Origin: Numida meleagris
Taxonomy: Eukaryota > Chordata > Aves > Galliformes > Numididae
DNA: 64,000 bases
NCBI RefSeq assembly: GCF_002078875.1
Contig: NC_034419.1
Span: forward strand, 19,655,516 to 19,719,515
Direction: 5' to 3'
Shown here: piece by piece, positions 58,881-64,000 of the stretch
Layout of the letters: every line of letters begins with the position of its first letter
Numbering within the stretch: position 1 is the first letter of the stretch
Made by a program: the position numbers and the translations under genes
Notes under the pieces: generated by a model
Database searches by the model: none
Told to the model about the DNA's origin: nothing
What the model saw: the letters and a program-made list of their open reading frames with translations, nothing else

Positions 58881-61800
58881 GTGACCATTTTGCACGCGAT
58901 TCCTCCATGGGCAGCATGGAGCCCCCTCAGCGCTTCAGTGGGCACAGGCACCCAGGCACCCCGCCCTGCTTTCCTCACCCCACGCCCTGCTATTGTCTCC
59001 TTTGGGAGGGCTGGGCTCCGCCAGAGTTTGCATTCATTGTTTACAAATACAGAGCACTCTGTTTACAAGCTTACCGCTTAAAGCCCCCCAGACAGCAGCT
59101 ACCCAGCGCCCACCCACAGGCAGGGATGCGTCTGCTGAGCCCACCCCTGCAGGGCCCGACCCACCCCCCTCAGCCCTCAGAGCCAGTGCCCCACAGCCGT
59201 GCCACCTTGCAGAGCTGGGAGCGCTCCCTCAGCTCTACTGGCTCCAGATCCCTGGGAAGTGATGGCGAGCTGACTCCCAGCACAGACCCGCTGCAAGGAG
59301 GGCATCCCCTGCAGCTTGCCGCATGCCTGCAGCAGTGCAGGATGCACCTGGTGCAGGACTACCTGCCCAAGGAGCTGCACACCCCTCAGCTCAGTTGTGC
59401 TTTGGAGCCAGGTGCAAGCAGCATCTTGTGGTCACGTCTGATGGTGCTTCCTGGGGCTGACAGCTGGGCTCTGACTGTTTAATGCCGGATATGTCCACAA
59501 AGCCCCAGCCAACAGCAGTGCACGGGGCAGCTAAGAGCAGATGCAGGCCTCAGCACCATGCAACCCTATGCTCTGGGGACAGCCCATCTCCCGTGTGTTT
59601 AAGCCCTGGGCTCAAATGAGCTCTGAGGTGCAAGTGGGGACTCCTGGTGTGACTGCTCGGGGCCATGAAGGTGTGAACCTAGTGTTGGGCACAGCAGCCC
59701 CCAGTGACCCCCAGCAACTTGGGCTGGCCTATGCCCATCACTGGGAGCTCTGTGGGAGATAGCACTCTGCAGTGGGCCTGCAGCAGGGAAGCACTGGGCA
59801 TGGAGCTCAGGGGGAGCATGGAGCTCCTGTGGCAATGCACCTCTCGCAGCCCTGGGGCAGCGCATGGTGGAGGTGCCAAGCACTGCGGAGCAGCTGCGGC
59901 CTGGACTGGGCCCTCCTGATCTGAGCTCTGCCAGCACTGTCCTGTGCTCCTGAGGCCACGTGAGAGGCTACAAACTGGGGCACATCTCACTGGGGCTGGG
60001 GTGCTGTTAGGGACCAAACCCACAGAGGGCAGACCCCAAGGGGAAAGGGATCTTCAGCAGTGCCTCCACTCTCCACCTGGCCCAGCGCAGAGGGGAAAAA
60101 GCAGCAGTAAAAATGCAGAGGAGGAAAATGAGTGATTTCAGAATAATGACCTTGGCTGATTTCAACTCCGGCGTAGATGAAGGGAATGGAGCTGGGATCT
60201 GCTCCCATCAGATGGAAGCAAATTGGACTATTTCCCAGACAGATTGGCCCCAGCTGGGAAAGAGAGAAAGAGCACGAGGAAGGAAGATGGCTCCAGCAGG
60301 AGAACAGCAGCTCTGAGGTATGGCCGCTCTCAAGAAAGCCAGATTAGATATATTATCAAATCAACAGCAGTAGCCATGGCTGGCAGTGCCAGAGGAACCA
60401 AAAGACAGAGCTTGCGAAAGACGATAGTAAATCAGGGTGAAAAAGGAACCAGGCTTCATGGGATTCTTTCTGAATGTGACAAGATCCACTCCATGTCCCA
60501 GCCTGAAGGACAGGAGTGTGCCGGGTGGCGTGTTCCTCGGAACCACTCCCACTCTGCGGCTCTGGGAGCAGTGGGGACGCTCCTGCTGTGCCACAGGGGC
60601 ACCAACACGGGCAGTCTGAGCCTGCCCCGCACCCTGGGCAGTGGTGCAGCCCTCACATGGGGGCAGCCTGGCTGCAGGCCGGTGGCCCAAATGGCTCAGG
60701 GCCCAGTTCCCAGAGCTGTGGTCTGTCCCCTCAGATGTGCCACTCTAGCTCGGTGCTGGGCTGGGGGAGGGCTGCTCTTCCAGGCCACTGGGCAGGAGGC
60801 CCTGAGGATTCATTGGTGCATCCTTAGCCAAAGCTCAGAGAGTGTTAGGGGCTTCCTTGGTGTAAAACATGCAGCCCTCCCCAGGACCTGCCCAGATCAT
60901 CCTTCTCTGAAAGTGCAGCAGCAATGGGTGAACTATGTGGTGACAACAACCTGCATTGTCTGAAACGTTGAGTGTTTCCAGGTGCTCCGGACAAAAATCA
61001 AACACTCCAAGGCAGGGCAGACAAGCTGAGTGCCAGCAATAAGAAGAAAGAAATGAATACAAGAACTGATCCTCGTGGGCTTGCTCCTACGAAGTGGCAA
61101 GGGGCAGAGATAGGGTTTATGGGGGCACACACAGAGCCTGAGCTTCAGCGGTGTGCATTACCCAGCGTTACGCGACATGTTCCTGCTGGAGGACATGTCC
61201 AGAGTGTGCTTGTGGCTGGTCACAGTGGAACTTCCTCGAGCACCGGCCAAAATACAGTGCGGGGTGGGAAAGGAAGTGAGTCAGAGCTGGAGCTGCTGGT
61301 GGTGAATGAGAATGGCATCTTTAGAAGTTGCAGCTGGTGTTGGTCTGCAGGGATGGCCACAAGTAGCAGAAATGGAAAGTGTGGCAAATAGAGCAGCTCT
61401 GCCCATGAGCCCAAGGGGTGAAGCCCTGGCTGGAGAGCCTCCTGGAGCACAACCAGGGCTGCTTGGGTGCTGCCACCGGGACTGGGGCTCTCTGGTCATC
61501 GCACTACACCATGAGTTCAGAGGGATGTGTCTTGTTATGAGGTGTTTCCCCACCAGTGCCCTGTCAAAGGTGGCTCCTACCAATTTTGCAGCCCCAGTTG
61601 AACCCCATCCTCGCCCTGGACGCAGTGCCACCTCCCACACTGAGGTGCTGGCTTTGTCCTCATTAATTAGTGGCATTGCGAGCACCTGGCAGAAGGCACT
61701 AGCAGTAAGGAGCACCTGGGGTGAGGGACATGGCAGGGAGATGAGGGGCATTCTGCTGACAGGAGAGAGCATCCTGGGGCTGCACAGCCTTACAGCATCC

Positions 61801-62009
61801 CTGCAGCCCCACACACTCGCTGCCGCCCCAAGCCCCACACCACAGAGAGGGTTCCTCCTTCCCAGCCGCGGCAGGACATGGGGCTCTATGAAGGTGGCCG
61901 TTGTTCTGTGCATTCTCCATCCTGTCCCCAGAGAACCTTCCAGTCTCATGATTTTTCTCCTTTTTTACCGGGAGCCCGTCCTGCACCGCAACAAGGGCGC
62001 CTTTATATG
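58881..62009. other. Intergenic DNA
   Basis: This is mixed-composition sequence. Open frames of 191 codons (58907-59482) and 246 codons (60223-60963) on the plus strand lack recognisable domains, codon signature or obvious splice structure. I do not call a gene. Confidence 0.65.
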
Positions 62010-63420
62010 CACTGTCTGAAGCAGGACACGGCCGCACGGGGCCAGCCCTAGGGCAGGCATGCACGCAGCGCGGGGCCGGCCCGGTCCGGCTGTGTCGGGT
62101 GAGGCAGGGAGCAGCGCGCCGCCACTTCTTAGGAGACCCCAGGCACGCTTTGAGAGAAGAGGAAAGCTCGGGATCAGGCAAGTGACTCTCCCTGCGGTCA
62201 CAACCGCGGCCGTGCCTCACCGCGTCGGGAGAGCCGCGTTCGGGGCACCGCCACGCGCGGAGCAGCTTCCACGGGGCTGCAGCGGGGCCCTTCCCGGACC
62301 CGCGTGCACACGGGTGCGTGCACAGCGACCGCCGCGGTACTTCTGCAGCGACCGCAGTCACGGGAGGGGAACGCACAACGGAAGTAGCTCGAGTTCTTTG
62401 ACCGCCGCCGCAGGTGTTGCCCGCAGCCCAGCCACGAGCTGGGCACTGGTACGGGCAGGGCTGCGCCAGAGCCCAGCCCGAGGAAACAGCGGCACGGCGT
62501 CGGCACCCTCGAGCGGGCCGGGGCCTTCGGTTGAGCCTCAATCCCGCGTGCTCTGCGGGGACGAAGCGGCAGCGTCGGGCCGGGGACCGGCAGCGCGGGG
62601 CTGTGCGGGGCCGTGCAAGGCGGCGCGGGACAGGGCGCGGTGCCGCCGCGCGGCCGCCAGGTGGCGCCAGAGACCGAAGGCGGCGCACCCGCACGATCAG
62701 AGGCCTCGCGGGCAGGCCGCTCCGCCGCTCCCCGGCCTGCCCCGGCAGCATCCATATCTACGGGCGGGCTGCAATATGGATTTGTGCCTGTTTTTTTTTT
62801 TTTTTCAGATGAACGTAGATCAGATTAGAACGATTACAATCTTTTAGTTTTAAAATAACTGAAGTGAGAATGGTTCACATCCCCGCTCGAGTCTTGGGCA
62901 CCCGGGGCCCAGGTGCTTCAGCGTAAGTCCTGTTATGCCGCCCGCGCCCTGCAGCGCGGAGGGGTCTTCTCGTCCTGGCCGCCACCGCGCCCGTCCCGCG
63001 CGTTGGAGCCGCCTGGCGGTGTGTGATGGCGCGGGGTGACCGCCGGGCGGCGCTGCTGCGCAGATTCCCACAGGGGCGCGTCCCGGCGCGTGGCGCTGCC
63101 CGCGTGAGCCCGGGTTTTCCTGCCACCCCCCACGTGCGCGGGCGTTCTCCCCGCAGGCGCCCACTCGGCTCCGGGTTCTCGCCCTCGGCCCGCCCACCTG
63201 CGCCAGCAGAGCCCCACGCGACGCCACCTAAAGGTCAGCGTCCGTGGGAGTTGTCCGGACCCAGATCTCGCGTTTCTGTGGGGTGTGGCTGGAGAAACAC
63301 GTGGCGATGTGCAGCGCGCTGCTGCTCTGCGCTGCCTGCTCTCCCGTTCTCATCACCGTGGCCGCCGCTGGGCGCGAGCTGCCGTCTGACCCAAAGGAGC
63401 GCACCCTCCAGTCAGAGGTC
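62010..63420. promoter_or_regulatory. Second CpG island, possible promoter
   Basis: This is a strongly CpG-dense block isolated about 16 kb upstream of PLXND1. It has GC-box-like GGGCGGGC (62762), an ETS-like CGGAAGT (62379) and a YY1-like CCAT motif (RC near 62772). Such islands usually mark promoters. In mammals TMCC1 lies beyond the PLXND1 5' end, so an alternative TMCC1 promoter or a noncoding RNA are possibilities, but no coding exon is visible. Confidence 0.6.
62791..62808 (+). other. Poly-T tract followed by CAG (acceptor-like)
   Basis: Fifteen T followed by CAG at 62806-62808 forms an excellent plus-strand 3' splice-site-like sequence inside the CpG island. After it a frame opens with ATG but stops after 12 codons. 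No matching exon is identified. Confidence 0.3.
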
Positions 63421-63879
63421 GCACACTTCTCCACTCCCAGGGCAACACTCGGCGAAGCTCACACCCTTGCTACGTTCCTGTTTGCTCCCCGGGACCTGAG
63501 TGGAGCTGTTAAACTACTTCCCACGGGCTAACAAAGAGCTGAGTGATGGCTCCCAGCCCTCTAAATGACAGGATCGGAACTGTTGACCTGGGGGTAGAAA
63601 ACCACTGCTTTCAACCTTAGTCCTTATGCCCTCCTGTTCATCTGGAGCCACGCGCAATAGGTTCCATAACCAGCCCCTATCAGGTGATCCCCGAAAGAAT
63701 GCAGAAACACTGAACCTCACAGCCAACACCTCCGTCCAATCTTGAGTCAGAAAGTTCCAGAAACAGCAGCTCCAAGCGCTTGCTCCGTCCATGAGCTGCT
63801 GGATTTGCCTTCTAGTTGCAGGGATACTGTGGGGAGAAATAACTGCCATTTCTGCTTTTTCATCTTTTGCTGCTTTTAC

Positions 63880-63913
<34 letters not shown>

Positions 63914-64000
63914 ACAGAACTCTTTCCCCTTAATGTTGTCACCATTCCCTTGGTTTCATCCTCCTGAGGCAGCTCACCAAACCTAATAGGACCGAGTGTT
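63421..64000. other. Intergenic DNA to right edge
   Basis: I see no gene here. It contains the (TG)15 microsatellite at 63881-63910. Confidence 0.7.
63881..63910 (+). repeat. (TG)15 microsatellite
   Basis: This is a perfect TG dinucleotide repeat of 15 units. It is likely length-polymorphic. Confidence 0.98.

Noticed and set aside
58907..59482. 191-codon plus-strand open frame in the upstream flank
   Set aside because: It is Pro/Ser/Leu-rich with no domain, no splice context and no recognisable similarity. GC-rich composition explains it.
60223..60963. 246-codon plus-strand open frame
   Set aside because: No known domain is visible, composition changes along its length, and there is no convincing start context. 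Conservation data would be needed to revive it.
61699..62751. 350-codon minus-strand open frame over the second CpG island
   Set aside because: It is Arg/Pro/Ala-rich, as expected from CpG-dense DNA, and without any recognisable domain.
63244..63531. 95-codon plus-strand frame with a signal-peptide-like Leu/Ala stretch
   Set aside because: The hydrophobic stretch after the Met at 63308 resembles a leader, but the rest is unrecognisable. It sits at the CpG island edge where chance frames are common.

Overview
The window is vertebrate nuclear DNA, most likely from a bird. The evidence is a CR1 retroposon with the avian-type 3' tail (ATTCTATG repeats, 21345-21942), one large multi-exon gene with fairly compact introns, strong CpG islands, and an encoded protein that reads as a close orthologue of human plexin-D1. 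A galliform such as chicken, turkey or quail is plausible, but the sequence does not settle the species.

One protein-coding gene can be supported: PLXND1 on the minus strand. I resolved 23 consecutive exons, from the start codon at 46280 down to an exon ending at 251. Every junction keeps the reading frame, giving 4203 coding bases or 1401 codons. They encode the signal peptide, Sema domain, three PSI modules, the IPT/TIG series, the transmembrane helix, the cytoplasmic juxtamembrane helix and the start of the RasGAP-like domain. The last ~520 residues expected from the human protein (rest of the GAP domain, the Rho-binding insert, the C-terminus) lie beyond the left edge of the window. Plexin-D1 is the endothelial and neuronal receptor for class 3 semaphorins, notably SEMA3E.

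Layout: 1-32563 holds exons 23 to 2 with short introns. 32564-44978 is the large first intron, containing a (TAAAAA)n microsatellite and no recognisable exon. 44979-46280 is exon 1 inside a CpG island that runs to about 47800 and should contain the promoter. 47800-64000 is 5' flanking DNA without a gene I can recognise. It contains one GC-rich block (50450-51400), an isolated AT-rich stretch with clustered GATA and ETS-like motifs (48040-48660), a second clear CpG island (62010-63420) that may be a promoter for an unseen transcript, and a (TG)15 microsatellite.

No new biological system is evident. The features most worth checking are a GC-AG first-position donor in intron 2, a short upstream ORF overlapping the start codon, a CTG repeat coding the signal-peptide leucines, a NAGNAG acceptor at exon 9, a weak donor at exon 11, and the unexplained upstream CpG island.
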